Positions 31,215 to 39,318 of a stretch of DNA of 64,000 bases are shown here, piece by piece. Under the pieces are notes generated by a model. It made no database searches and was not told where the DNA came from. It saw only the letters and a list, made by a program, of their open reading frames with translations. Source of the stretch: Paenibacillus_I sp035510375 (GTDB taxonomy: Bacteria > Bacillota > Bacilli > Paenibacillales > Paenibacillaceae). Location of the stretch: NCBI RefSeq assembly GCF_035510375.1, contig NZ_DATKHG010000046.1. The stretch is one strand, 5' to 3'. The position numbers and the translations under genes are program-made. Every line of letters starts with the position of its first letter. The stretch's first letter is position 1.

Positions 31215-32801
31215 ATGAATGGTTCCATTACGGTCGTAGGACTCGGCTCGGGCGACGCGGATCAATTGACGCTCGGCGTGTGGCGGAGGCTGCAGGCGGC
31301 GGATCGCATCTATGTGCGCACGGAGAAACACCCCGTCATGCGGCTGCTCGGCGAGCACGGGCTGTCCTATTCGTCGTTCGATTATCTCTATGAGCAGGCG
31401 GACTCGTTTCCCGACGTGTACGAGGCGATCGCGGCCGAGTTGATCCGGTTGGCGAAGGAGCCGTCCCCAACCGGCCCGGCTGCCGCGCCTGATTCCGGCG
31501 CCTCACCCGGCGCCGCTGCCGCGGCGAGTTCCGACTCGGCACGCCCCGCCTCCTTCTCCGGCCCGGTCTACGCTGTGCCCGGCCACCCGATGGTCGCCGA
31601 ACGGACGGTGCAGCTGCTGCGGGAGCGCTGCGCCGACCGGGGCATTGAACTCCACATTATCGGCGGCGAAAGCTTCCTCGACCAAGCCTTCGTCCGGCTC
31701 GGCTTCGACCCGATCGAAGGGTTCCAGCTGCTGGATGCCGCCGAGCTGGCTGCATCCTTGCTGCAGCCCCGTCTGCATACGGTCATCGCGCAAGTGTACG
31801 ATGCTTTCACGGCCTCGGACGTCAAGCTGTCGCTGATGGAGAAATATCCGGACGATTACCCGGTCGTGATCGGGCATGCGCTCGGCGTCGAAGGCGAGGA
31901 GCGGATCGTCCGGGTGCCGCTGTACGAGCTGGACCGCGCTCCCGGTTTCGGCAACCTGTCGCTCGTTTGGGTGCCGCGCTCGACCGACGTCTCCCTGCAG
32001 AACCGGTCGTTCGACCGGCTGCATGAAATCGTCGGCATTTTGCGAAGTCCCGAAGGCTGTCCGTGGGACCGTGAACAAACGCACCGGTCGATCCGCAAAA
32101 ACTTCATCGAGGAAACCTACGAAGCGATCGAGGCGATCGACAACGACGATCCGGAGGGCATGCAGGAGGAATTCGGCGACGTCATTCTTCAGGTCATGCT
32201 GCATAGTCAGATGGAGGAGGAGAGCGGCACGTTCAGCGTATACGACGTCATTCAGACGCTGAACGAGAAGCTGCTGTTCCGCCATCCCCATGTGTTCGGC
32301 GACGCGGGCGCCGGCGATGCCGGGGAGGCGCTGCGCAATTGGGAGCGGATGAAGGCGGAGGAGAAGCGGCGCAAAGGCATCGACCCGGACCGCAAATCGG
32401 TATTGGACGGCATTCCGAAAGATTTGCCGGCCGTTATGCGGGCGTACGAGCTGCAGAAAAAGGCGGCGAAGGTCGGCTTCGACTGGGACGATCTCGGTCC
32501 GGTGCTGGCAAAGGTCGAAGAGGAGGTCGCGGAGCTGCGGGAGGCGATCGCGTCCGCCGGAAGGGACGAGCAGGCGCGGGAGCTGGGCGATTTGCTGTTC
32601 GCCGCGGTCAACGTGTCGCGTTTCATCGGGGCCGATCCGGAAGAGGCGCTGGCCGGAACGAACGCCAAATTCAAGCGCCGGTTCGCCTATATCGAGGAGA
32701 AGCTCCGTTTAAACGGCAAAACTTTTGACCAGACTGATTTGCAGGAGATGGACGGCTGGTGGGAGGAAGCAAAGCGCGAGTCGCAACGATTTTCTCCGTG
32801 A
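31215..32801 (+). CDS. yabN: YabN: SAM-dependent methylase domain fused to MazG
   Basis: A 528-residue fusion. The N-terminal tetrapyrrole-methylase-like domain (about 1-255; ITVVGLGSGDADQLTLG, YAVPGHPMVAE) is joined to a MazG nucleoside-triphosphate pyrophosphohydrolase domain (about 265-525) with the tandem EExxE..ExxD metal motifs, seen in ETYEAIEAID..EEFGDVILQ and again in KVEEEVAELREAI..ELGDLLFA. An Ala/Ser/Pro-rich insert (about 85-112) interrupts the methylase domain. MazG domains cleanse abnormal NTPs; the methylase role is unclear. CAGGAGG precedes ATG 31215. Confidence 0.93.
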   Translation: MNGSITVVGLGSGDADQLTLGVWRRLQAADRIYVRTEKHPVMRLLGEHGLSYSSFDYLYEQADSFPDVYEAIAAELIRLAKEPSPTGPAAAPDSGASPGAAAAASSDSARPASFSGPVYAVPGHPMVAERTVQLLRERCADRGIELHIIGGESFLDQAFVRLGFDPIEGFQLLDAAELAASLLQPRLHTVIAQVYDAFTASDVKLSLMEKYPDDYPVVIGHALGVEGEERIVRVPLYELDRAPGFGNLSLVWVPRSTDVSLQNRSFDRLHEIVGILRSPEGCPWDREQTHRSIRKNFIEETYEAIEAIDNDDPEGMQEEFGDVILQVMLHSQMEEESGTFSVYDVIQTLNEKLLFRHPHVFGDAGAGDAGEALRNWERMKAEEKRRKGIDPDRKSVLDGIPKDLPAVMRAYELQKKAAKVGFDWDDLGPVLAKVEEEVAELREAIASAGRDEQARELGDLLFAAVNVSRFIGADPEEALAGTNAKFKRRFAYIEEKLRLNGKTFDQTDLQEMDGWWEEAKRESQRFSP

Positions 32802-32975
32802 ATTCGTCAAAAATCGGCTTTTTCCCCTAAAAATCGAAAAAATTTTCTTCCATAAGCAGGATTTGTCCGGCCGGAGAAGAATATTACATTTCGAACGCGG
32901 GACTCATCAAAGGCTTTGGCGAGCCGACTAGCCGCCAAACTATTAAACGGATGATACTAGGAGGTTATGTTAATC

Positions 32976-33248
32976 ATGAACAAAACGGATCTTGTCAACA
33001 ACATTTCCGCCAAGAGCGGCCTGACAAAACGCGATGTGGAAGCGGTTCTTAACGGATTCCTCGGTGAAGTGACCGAAGCGCTGCAAAGCGGCGACAAAGT
33101 GCAGCTGATCGGCTTCGGCACATTCGAAACCCGCAGCCGTTCCGGCCGTGTCGGCCGCAACCCGCAAACGGGCAAAACGATCGAGATTCCGGCATCCAAA
33201 ATCCCCGCTTTCAAAGCCGGCAACAAACTGAAGGACGCCATCAAGTAA
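32976..33248 (+). CDS. hup: DNA-binding protein HU
   Basis: A 90-residue histone-like protein that bends and compacts DNA as a dimer. The family pattern is complete: MNKTDLVNNIS at the start, the signature GFGTFETRSRSGRVGRNPQT (about 46-65) in the DNA-binding arm, and PAFKAGNKLKDAI at the end. ATG 32976 is used, 11 bases from AGGAGG; ATG 32967 has only two bases of spacing. Confidence 0.97.
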   Translation: MNKTDLVNNISAKSGLTKRDVEAVLNGFLGEVTEALQSGDKVQLIGFGTFETRSRSGRVGRNPQTGKTIEIPASKIPAFKAGNKLKDAIK

Positions 33249-33250
33249 GC

Positions 33251-33529
33251 ATGCGTCTGGACAAGTTTCTCAAAGTATCGAGATTGATCAAGCGGCGCAC
33301 CGTCGCCAAGGACGTGTCCGAGCAAGGCCGCGTCTGGATCAACGGGCGGGAAGCGAAGCCGAGCAGCACCGTCAAAGCCGGCGACGAGCTGACGATTCAG
33401 TTCGGGCAAAAGACGGTGACCGTCCGCGTCGAGCGCACCGCCGAAACGACGCGAAAGGATGAAGCGTCGGAGCTCTATACTTTGCTGAAGGAAGAGAACC
33501 GCAAAGCCGAAGGCGGACCGGGCTGGTAA
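33251..33529 (+). CDS. rqcP: RqcP (YabO), S4-domain ribosome quality control factor
   Basis: A 92-residue S4-type RNA-binding protein that works with RqcH on stalled 50S subunits to allow alanine tailing. The S4 core is MRLDKFLKVSRLIKRRTVAK, then GRVWINGREAKPSSTVKAGDEL. Only two bases separate the hup stop from its ATG, so translation is coupled to hup. Length and place match yabO in Bacillus. Confidence 0.93.
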   Translation: MRLDKFLKVSRLIKRRTVAKDVSEQGRVWINGREAKPSSTVKAGDELTIQFGQKTVTVRVERTAETTRKDEASELYTLLKEENRKAEGGPGW

Positions 33530-33546
33530 GCCCGCCGCCTTATGAT

Positions 33547-33578
33547 GAAACCGCTCTTTACGACAAGGGCGGTTTTTC
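33547..33578 (+). terminator. Terminator after rqcP
   Basis: AAACCGCTC pairs with GGGCGGTTT around a short loop, followed by a T-run. Confidence 0.8.
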
Positions 33579-33630
33579 TGTTTGAAAGGGCCGGTTTCCG
33601 TTTAATACTTTGGTAGCCTCGTCTGTTCTA

Positions 33631-33655
33631 AATCTTGTCCCGCCTCCATACCTAT
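33631..33655 (+). promoter_or_regulatory. Weak candidate sigma-E promoter of yabPQ
   Basis: CATACCTAT (33647-33655) resembles the sigma-E -10 CATACAMT; the -35 (near 33629-33635) is poor. yabP and yabQ are mother-cell genes in B. subtilis, which is the main reason to list it. Confidence 0.3.
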
Positions 33656-33678
33656 GAATTAGGAAGGAGGGCCAAGCT

Positions 33679-33960
33679 ATGATCGAACAGGGTAAGGCCA
33701 AACGCCAGGAAATTAAAATGCTGAACCGCAAGGTGATGGAAATCACCGGCGTCAGCAATGTGGAGAGCTTCGACAGCGAAGAGTTTTTGCTCGAGACCGA
33801 ATGCGGTTTCCTGACCGTCCGCGGTCAAAATCTTCATATGAAGCACCTTAGTTTGGAGCAAGGACTCGTCGCCATCGAAGGAATGGTCCATTCCGTGGCC
33901 TACTTGGACGGCAGCGCCGCCGACAAATCCAAGGGCTTTTTCGGGAAGCTGTTCAAGTGA
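33679..33960 (+). CDS. yabP: Sporulation protein YabP
   Basis: A 93-residue YabP/YqfC-family protein needed for spore cortex formation. It begins with a charged segment, then the family blocks LNRKVMEITGVSNVESFDSE and GFLTVRGQNLHMKHLSLEQG, ending in GFFGKLFK. AAGGAGG lies nine bases before ATG 33679. Overlaps yabQ by four bases. Confidence 0.93.
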   Translation: MIEQGKAKRQEIKMLNRKVMEITGVSNVESFDSEEFLLETECGFLTVRGQNLHMKHLSLEQGLVAIEGMVHSVAYLDGSAADKSKGFFGKLFK

Positions 33961-34559
33961 GCCTTCAGGTCCAGTTCGTGACGCTGGCCATGATGATCGC
34001 TTCCGGAATCGGAATGGGCGCGGCATTCGACGGCTATCGGGTCGTGTCGAACGAGCTGAGAATCGGCCGTCTGTGGATTCCGGTTCTGGACCTGCTTTAT
34101 TGGGCGGCCGCCACGCTGATGGTGTTCCGCGTGCTGGCGTCGAGCAACGAGGGTGAAGTGCGGGTATACGTTTTTCTCGGGCTGATGATCGGCGTGGCTT
34201 TCTATTTCTGGCTGCTGAGCGGAACGGTCGTCAAGCTCGCACGCTGGCTGGTCGGGGCGGTCCGTTCCTTGATCCGGCTCTCGATCCGGACGATCGACCT
34301 CCTCCTCGTGCGTCCCGTCAAGCTGCTGTACCGGCTCATCAGGATTTTTTTGGGCTTTGCCATCGTTTTCACTTTGTTCCTCGTCCGAATTGTGTTACAA
34401 TTGTGTCGTCCGTTTTGGCTTTTTTTCCGGTGGCTGTCGGCTCCTGTGGCCGGCCCGCTGTGGACGAAGCTCAAGGGATGGTCCGAGGCGCTCGGAGTTA
34501 CCGGGTTCTGTCGCAGGATCGCAGCCATCATCGGCACTTTTCGGAAGAAATGGTTTTAG
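33957..34559 (+). CDS. yabQ: Spore cortex membrane protein YabQ
   Basis: A 200-residue membrane protein required for cortex synthesis. Hydrophobic segments at about 5-25, 40-60, 70-90 and 125-150. GTG 33957 overlaps the yabP stop (GTGA), giving translational coupling. The C-terminal half is longer and more basic than the B. subtilis protein, as is common in Paenibacillaceae. Confidence 0.9.
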   Translation: MSLQVQFVTLAMMIASGIGMGAAFDGYRVVSNELRIGRLWIPVLDLLYWAAATLMVFRVLASSNEGEVRVYVFLGLMIGVAFYFWLLSGTVVKLARWLVGAVRSLIRLSIRTIDLLLVRPVKLLYRLIRIFLGFAIVFTLFLVRIVLQLCRPFWLFFRWLSAPVAGPLWTKLKGWSEALGVTGFCRRIAAIIGTFRKKWF

Positions 34560-34570
34560 GAGGTACATCT

Positions 34571-34894
34571 ATGGCTAACGCCCGGGGATCCAAAGAGACA
34601 ACCGCACATTCAGGCTCGAAACGTCGGCTGAAGCTTTGGTTTGCCTTCATTGCGCTGTTCATGGCATGGGCGATTTATACATGGGTCGTGCAGATGGAGG
34701 ACAACGCCCGGACGGCATTGCGGCTGGCCGGCGTTCAGCAGAAGCTTGCCGAGGGCGAGAAGGAAAGCGCAAGGCTGCAGCAGCAGATCGACCGGCTCGG
34801 CGACCCCGAATATATCCGCGAGCTTGCACGCAAGGAGCAGGACATGATCGTGCCCGGCGAGAAGCCGATACACGTTACGGAAAAGGCGGAATGA
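34571..34894 (+). CDS. divIC: Septum formation initiator DivIC (FtsB-like)
   Basis: A 107-residue bitopic division protein. A basic cytoplasmic N-terminus (about 1-20) is followed by one membrane helix (about 22-40) and an extracytoplasmic coiled coil (about 45-80, GVQQKLAEGEKESARLQQQI) ending in the family motif DPEYIRELARKEQDMI. ATG 34571 is seven bases from AGGAGG. Acts with FtsL and DivIB at the septum. Confidence 0.93.
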   Translation: MANARGSKETTAHSGSKRRLKLWFAFIALFMAWAIYTWVVQMEDNARTALRLAGVQQKLAEGEKESARLQQQIDRLGDPEYIRELARKEQDMIVPGEKPIHVTEKAE

Positions 34895-34909
34895 CGGGGC
34901 ATCCGTCTG

Positions 34910-34939
34910 TTGACCTTGCTTCCGGCGTTCGGTTATAAT
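34910..34939 (+). promoter_or_regulatory. yabR promoter
   Basis: TTGACC (34910-34915), 18 bases, TATAAT (34934-34939). The inferred start is a few bases before the first arm of the leader hairpins. Confidence 0.7.
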
Positions 34940-34951
34940 CACGGTACAATC

Positions 34952-35000
34952 GCAAAAATCAAATTATGCTTACGAAGTTGATTTTTGCTTCGCAAAAATC
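34952..35000 (+). promoter_or_regulatory. Three-arm alternative hairpin in the yabR leader
   Basis: Arm 1 GCAAAAATCAA (34952-34962), arm 2 TTGATTTTTGC (34978-34988) and arm 3 GCAAAAATC (34992-35000). Arm 2 is fully complementary to arm 1 (11 bp) and to arm 3 (9 bp, TTC loop), so the two hairpins exclude each other. Arm 3 ends two bases before the AGGGAGG of yabR. Confidence 0.6.
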
Positions 35001-35021
35001 CTAGGGAGGAACATTTTATTC

Positions 35022-35549
35022 ATGGCAATTGAAGTGGGAGCCAAATTAGAGGGCAAAGTGACCGGCATTACGCATTTCGGGGCATTCGTCGATTTATCGG
35101 GGGGTGTCACGGGGCTCGTTCACATTTCTGAAATTGCCGATAATTACGTCAAAGACGTCAAGGATCACCTTAAGATTGACGATATCGTCAAGGTGAAAGT
35201 GATCAATGTGGATAAGGACGGAAAAATCGGTCTTTCCATCAAACAAGCCATCGACCGGCCGGAAGGTTACGTACCGCCGCAGCGGGAACGTCCTGCAGGC
35301 GGAGGCGGTGGAGAGCGGTTCCCACGACAAGGCGGAGGAGGCGGAGGCTCGTTCCCGCGCCAAGGCGGCGGAGGAGGCGACCGGTTCCCGAGAGGGGGAG
35401 GCGGACGCGGCGGGTTTAAAGCGAATCCGGGCAAGCCATCTTTTGAGGATAAAATGTCCCGTTTCCTGAAAGACAGCGAGGAACGGATTTCTTCCCTGAA
35501 GAAAAATACCGAAGGCAAGCGCGGCGGCCGCGGCGCCAAGCGCGTGTAG
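35022..35549 (+). CDS. yabR: S1-domain RNA-binding protein YabR with glycine-rich linker
   Basis: A 175-residue protein. The N-terminal S1/OB fold (residues 1-75: GKVTGITHFGAFVDLSGG, GLVHISEIADNYV, KVKVINVDKDGKIGLSIK) binds RNA. The middle (about 88-132) is a Gly-rich stretch with three FPR-type repeats, recalling RGG boxes, and the C-terminus is basic. This is longer than the B. subtilis protein because of the Gly-rich insert. ATG 35022 is 12 bases from AGGGAGG. YabR is thought to associate with ribosomes or polynucleotide phosphorylase-like complexes; a precise role is not established. Confidence 0.9.
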   Translation: MAIEVGAKLEGKVTGITHFGAFVDLSGGVTGLVHISEIADNYVKDVKDHLKIDDIVKVKVINVDKDGKIGLSIKQAIDRPEGYVPPQRERPAGGGGGERFPRQGGGGGGSFPRQGGGGGDRFPRGGGGRGGFKANPGKPSFEDKMSRFLKDSEERISSLKKNTEGKRGGRGAKRV

Positions 35550-35565
35550 CATAATAAACGGACAT

Positions 35566-35595
35566 CAAGCAGAGCCCGGCGGGTTCTGCTTTTTT
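35566..35595 (+). terminator. Terminator after yabR
   Basis: AAGCAGAGCCCG pairs with GGGTTCTGCTT (one bulge/wobble), followed by TTTTTT. Confidence 0.8.
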
Positions 35596-35890
35596 GCTGT
35601 TTCGGAGCCTGCCGCGGTTTCGTATTCCAAGCCCGAAGTCAAGGCTATCGAGCCCGCCGCTGCCGCGCATCGACACCGGAAACGGTACACGGGCCGGCGG
35701 CATCCCGCTTTTGCGTCTTTCGGACGCGTATGCCAAATACTTTCCTGTATATCTCCATCAACTCCGACAGGTTCGGACGGAAAGCGCGTTCATTTCCCGG
35801 CGGAGGGCACCCGGTTTTTGTTGGCGAATCCGCCGCGAAGCGTCGGGCCTTTCAAGCTCAAACCTGCGCGCCGGCTGCGCTTCACCGTTC
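35596..35890 (+). other. Gap upstream of the spoIIE promoter, nothing recognised
   Basis: About 295 bases with no convincing gene. B. subtilis carries tRNA genes between yabR and spoIIE; no tRNA-like cloverleaf or GGTTCRANNCC T-arm is seen here. Open frames have no ribosome sites and unfamiliar Arg/Pro-rich products. Confidence 0.5.
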
Positions 35891-35986
35891 TGCGACAAAT
35901 CGCACACTCCGCTGTTCCGCTGTCGGAAAAAACTTCATGCCCGCATACGGGTTCTGACAAACATCCTGTTCGCGCCCCCCTATAAT
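35891..35986 (+). promoter_or_regulatory. spoIIE promoter, Spo0A-activated type with 21-bp spacing
   Basis: CTGACA (35954-35959), 21 bases, TATAAT (35981-35986). Reverse 0A-box-like sites (consensus TTYGACAAA) lie at 35891-35899 (TGCGACAAA) and over the -35 at 35953-35961 (TCTGACAAA), each one base off. The over-long spacer with a 0A box on the -35 is the known design of spoIIE and spoIIG promoters in B. subtilis. Confidence 0.7.
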
Positions 35987-36024
35987 GGGAGTCACCCCAA
36001 AAAATCCGGAATAGGTGGTGCCGA

Positions 36025-38520
36025 ATGATGGACAAGCATAACCTGGTGATGTTTCCAGGCGCGAAGCGGAAGGGCCTCGTCAAGGAGGCGGTGCGCAAAG
36101 GCTGGAAGCGGGCTGCAACCGGAAGAGCCGTTCAAATGATCGCTGCGAAAAAATGGACGTTCCTGTTAACTGTCGTCGCGTTCCTGCTCGGCAGGGCCAT
36201 GATTCTCGAGACGCTCGCTCCCTTTGCGATCGCTTATTTTGCGGTCGTCTATTATTTGCGCAAGGATACCTACATCCCGGTCGCACTTGCGCTCATCGCC
36301 GGCAGCTGGTTTGCGATTGCGCCATCGACCGTCTGGATCGCCGTGGAGCTCGCCGTTTTTTATTTGCTCGTCAAAGGGTTGGAGGCATATGAACGATCCG
36401 AACTATCCTATGCGCCATTGCTCGTATTTATATCTACGCTGCTTGTTCGGCTTTTCGGGGTCGTGATCGGCGAGACGCTGGATTGGTACCGGTTGATGAT
36501 GGTGTTCGCCGAGGCGGGACTGGCGTTTGTGCTGACGCTTGTGTTCATTCAGGCCGTGCCTGTGCTCACCATGACGAAGAAAACGACTTCCCTGCGCAAC
36601 GAGGAAATCATCTGCCTGATGATCCTGCTCGCCTGCATCATGACGGGAGCCGTCGGCTGGCAGGTGAACGGACTGTCCGTCGAGCACGTCATGTCCCGCT
36701 ATGTGCTTCTGCTGTTCGCGCTGGTCGGCGGCGCGCCGCTCGGCGCCTCGGTCGGCGTGGTGGCGGGGCTTATTTTAAGCCTGGCCGATTTCGGGGCGAT
36801 CGTGCAGATGAGCCTGCTGGCTTTCTCGGGCTTGCTGGCCGGGCTGCTGCGCGAGGGCGGAAAGGCGGCGGTGGCGTTCGGCATGCTGGTCGGCACGTCG
36901 ATCCTGTCCATTTACATAGGCGGACAAGCCGATGTCATGACATCCACATGGGAGTCGGTGCTCGCCGCCGGATTGTTTATGCTGACGCCGCGCATTCTGA
37001 TGCGGACCATTGCGCGCTTCGTGCCAGGGACGTCGGAGCATACGAAAATCCAATACGAATACGCGCGGCGGGTGCGGGACGTCACGGCGCAGCGGGTGGC
37101 GCAGTTCTCCGAGGTGTTCCGGCAGCTGTCGCGCAGCTTCGGGCAGACGCTGGAGACGGATGCCTGGCGGCGCAAGGAGGACGACAAGACGCATTTCATG
37201 AATGCCGTCGCGGAAAGGTCGTGCGCGACATGCTTCCGCAAAGATATGTGCTGGGACAAGAAGTTCTATCAAACCTACAAAGTGATGACCGATATGATGT
37301 TGTCCGTGGAGGGCAACCGGCGTTCCGCCACGAAGGAGCTCCCGAAGGAGTGGACCGCCCATTGCGTGCGGCCGCATCAGGTGTTGGCCGTCATGCGCCA
37401 ACAGTATGACCTGTTCGAGCACGACCAGCATTGGCGCAAGCAAATACAGGAGTCGAAACTTCTCGTTGCCGACCAGTTGTCCGGCGTGTCGCAGATTATG
37501 GAGGATCTGGCGAAGGAGATCCGGCGCGAAGGGCAGGAGATGCACCTGCAGGAGGAGCAGATCCGCGAGGCGCTGGAGGGGCTCGGCCTGTCGATCCAGT
37601 CGGTGGACATCATCAGCCTGGAGGCGGGGAATGTCGAGATCGAGGTGGCGCATACGTTCGGGAAAGGCTACGATGAATGCCGGAAAATCGTGGCGCCGCT
37701 CCTCAGCGATATTCTCGGCGAGCCGATTGCCGTCATGAGCGAACGGTTCGCCGAGCAAAGCGGACAGCCGGCGTCGGTGACGTTCGGTTCGGCGAAGGAG
37801 TTCGAGGTGGAGACCGGCATCGCCGGCGCGGCGAAAGGCGGCGACCTGCTGTCCGGGGACAGCTTCAGCGCGGTCGAGCTCGGCAACGGGAAGTTCGCGG
37901 TCGCCGTCAGCGACGGGATGGGCAACGGCGAGCGGGCCCGGTTGGAAAGCAGCACGGCGCTCGATATTCTTCAGCAGCTGCTGCAGTCGGGAATGGATGA
38001 GAAGCTGGCGATCAAGTCGGTCAATTCCGTGCTGCTGCTCCGCTCTTCCGACGAGGTGTTCGCGACCGTCGATCTGGCGCTGATCGATATGTATACGGCG
38101 AAGACGACTTTCCTCAAAATCGGCTCCACGCCCAGCTTCATCAAGAGAGGCAGCGACGTCATTCCGATTTCGGTCAACAATTTGCCGATCGGCATCCTGC
38201 ACGATATCGACGTCGACTTGATCCGGGTGCAGCTGTATCCGGGAGACACGCTTATTATGATGACCGACGGCATTTACGACGCGCCGGGCCATGCGGTGAA
38301 CAAGGAGCTCTGGATGAAGCGCGTCATCCAGGAGCTGAAAGCCGCGGATCCGCAGCAGATGGCGAACGAGCTGCTCGACACGGTCGTGCGGTATCACCAG
38401 GGCGACATCGTCGACGACATGACCGTCGTCATCGCGCAGGTGAAGAAACACCAGCCCGAATGGGCGACGTTCCGCTGGACCGGCATGCCCAAGTTCGAGC
38501 GGCCGCGCACGGTCAGCTGA
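36025..38520 (+). CDS. spoIIE: Stage II sporulation protein E, serine phosphatase
   Basis: An 831-residue membrane PP2C phosphatase that dephosphorylates SpoIIAA and so activates sigma-F, and also interacts with FtsZ at the polar septum. About ten N-terminal membrane segments (about 45-330), a central regulatory region (about 340-590) and a C-terminal PP2C domain (about 600-815) with metal-binding aspartates in SGDSFSAVELGNGKF, VAVSDGMGNGERA and MMTDGIYDAP. ATG 36025 or 36028 are both possible; AGGTGG is 6 or 9 bases upstream. Expression from a Spo0A-type promoter is inferred. Confidence 0.97.
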   Translation: MMDKHNLVMFPGAKRKGLVKEAVRKGWKRAATGRAVQMIAAKKWTFLLTVVAFLLGRAMILETLAPFAIAYFAVVYYLRKDTYIPVALALIAGSWFAIAPSTVWIAVELAVFYLLVKGLEAYERSELSYAPLLVFISTLLVRLFGVVIGETLDWYRLMMVFAEAGLAFVLTLVFIQAVPVLTMTKKTTSLRNEEIICLMILLACIMTGAVGWQVNGLSVEHVMSRYVLLLFALVGGAPLGASVGVVAGLILSLADFGAIVQMSLLAFSGLLAGLLREGGKAAVAFGMLVGTSILSIYIGGQADVMTSTWESVLAAGLFMLTPRILMRTIARFVPGTSEHTKIQYEYARRVRDVTAQRVAQFSEVFRQLSRSFGQTLETDAWRRKEDDKTHFMNAVAERSCATCFRKDMCWDKKFYQTYKVMTDMMLSVEGNRRSATKELPKEWTAHCVRPHQVLAVMRQQYDLFEHDQHWRKQIQESKLLVADQLSGVSQIMEDLAKEIRREGQEMHLQEEQIREALEGLGLSIQSVDIISLEAGNVEIEVAHTFGKGYDECRKIVAPLLSDILGEPIAVMSERFAEQSGQPASVTFGSAKEFEVETGIAGAAKGGDLLSGDSFSAVELGNGKFAVAVSDGMGNGERARLESSTALDILQQLLQSGMDEKLAIKSVNSVLLLRSSDEVFATVDLALIDMYTAKTTFLKIGSTPSFIKRGSDVIPISVNNLPIGILHDIDVDLIRVQLYPGDTLIMMTDGIYDAPGHAVNKELWMKRVIQELKAADPQQMANELLDTVVRYHQGDIVDDMTVVIAQVKKHQPEWATFRWTGMPKFERPRTVS

Positions 38521-38592
38521 GGTTAAATCCTTCCGGAATCGGACATGCTGGTAGAGAGAACCGGTAGATTCGATATCGGAGGAGGGCGAACT

Positions 38593-39318
38593 ATGAAGCA
38601 GATATTATTGATAACGGACGGATGCTCGAATGTGGGGCTGAGTCCGGTTGTGGCGGCCGCGCACGCCTGGGCCGAAGGCATCACGGTCAATGTGGTCGGC
38701 GTAATGGAGCCGGATGAAACGGCGTTGGCCGGGCGGGAGGAAATTGCCGAGATCGCGAAGGCCGGCGGAGGCATCAGCCGCCTGGTCAATACCCGCCAGC
38801 TGTCGCAGACCGTCCAGATGATGACGCGCGCGACCGTCATGACGACGATTCGCCAGGCGGTCAACAAGGAGCTGAAGCAGGTGTTCGGTTCGGAGTCGGT
38901 CGAATCGCTGCCGCCGGAGAAGCGCGGCGAGGTGGTCCGCGTCATCGACGAGCTCGGCGAGACGTCGGCGTTGAGGGTGGCGCTGCTGATCGACGCGAGC
39001 GCGAGCATGAAGCCGAAGCTGCAGGCCGTGGAAGACGCGATCCGCGATCTCGTTCTCAGCCTGCAGGCCCGCGTCGGAAAAAGCGAGATCGCCGTTTTTC
39101 ATTTTCCGGAATCGTCCCGGGGCGACGGCTGCGTATGCGATTTGGAATGGACCGGCAACCTGCAGGGCATGAAACGGATTCTCCCGCGGCTGCAGATGCG
39201 CGGGACGACGCCGACAGGACCGGCGATCATTCAGGTTGTTGATTTTTGCCGAAAAGACGATTATGGTAGTTACAACAGAAGAGAAACGGATGGGATGATG
39301 GGTGACTACGTCGTTTGA
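38593..39318 (+). CDS. yabS: YabS-like von Willebrand factor A-domain protein
   Basis: A 241-residue cytosolic protein with a vWFA-like fold. The N-terminal half starts MKQILLITDGCSNVG, and a MIDAS-like DASASMKPKL lies near residue 135, followed by GTTPTGPAI. It is in the yabS position between spoIIE and the yabT kinase. GGAGGAGGG precedes ATG 38593; an in-frame ATG at 38545 is unsupported. It overlaps yabT by 17 bp. Function unknown; a sporulation role is inferred from its neighbours. Confidence 0.88.
   Translation: MKQILLITDGCSNVGLSPVVAAAHAWAEGITVNVVGVMEPDETALAGREEIAEIAKAGGGISRLVNTRQLSQTVQMMTRATVMTTIRQAVNKELKQVFGSESVESLPPEKRGEVVRVIDELGETSALRVALLIDASASMKPKLQAVEDAIRDLVLSLQARVGKSEIAVFHFPESSRGDGCVCDLEWTGNLQGMKRILPRLQMRGTTPTGPAIIQVVDFCRKDDYGSYNRRETDGMMGDYVV

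Noticed and set aside
35594..36028. 144-codon frame between yabR and spoIIE
   Set aside because: It begins in the yabR terminator, runs over the spoIIE promoter and has no ribosome site.
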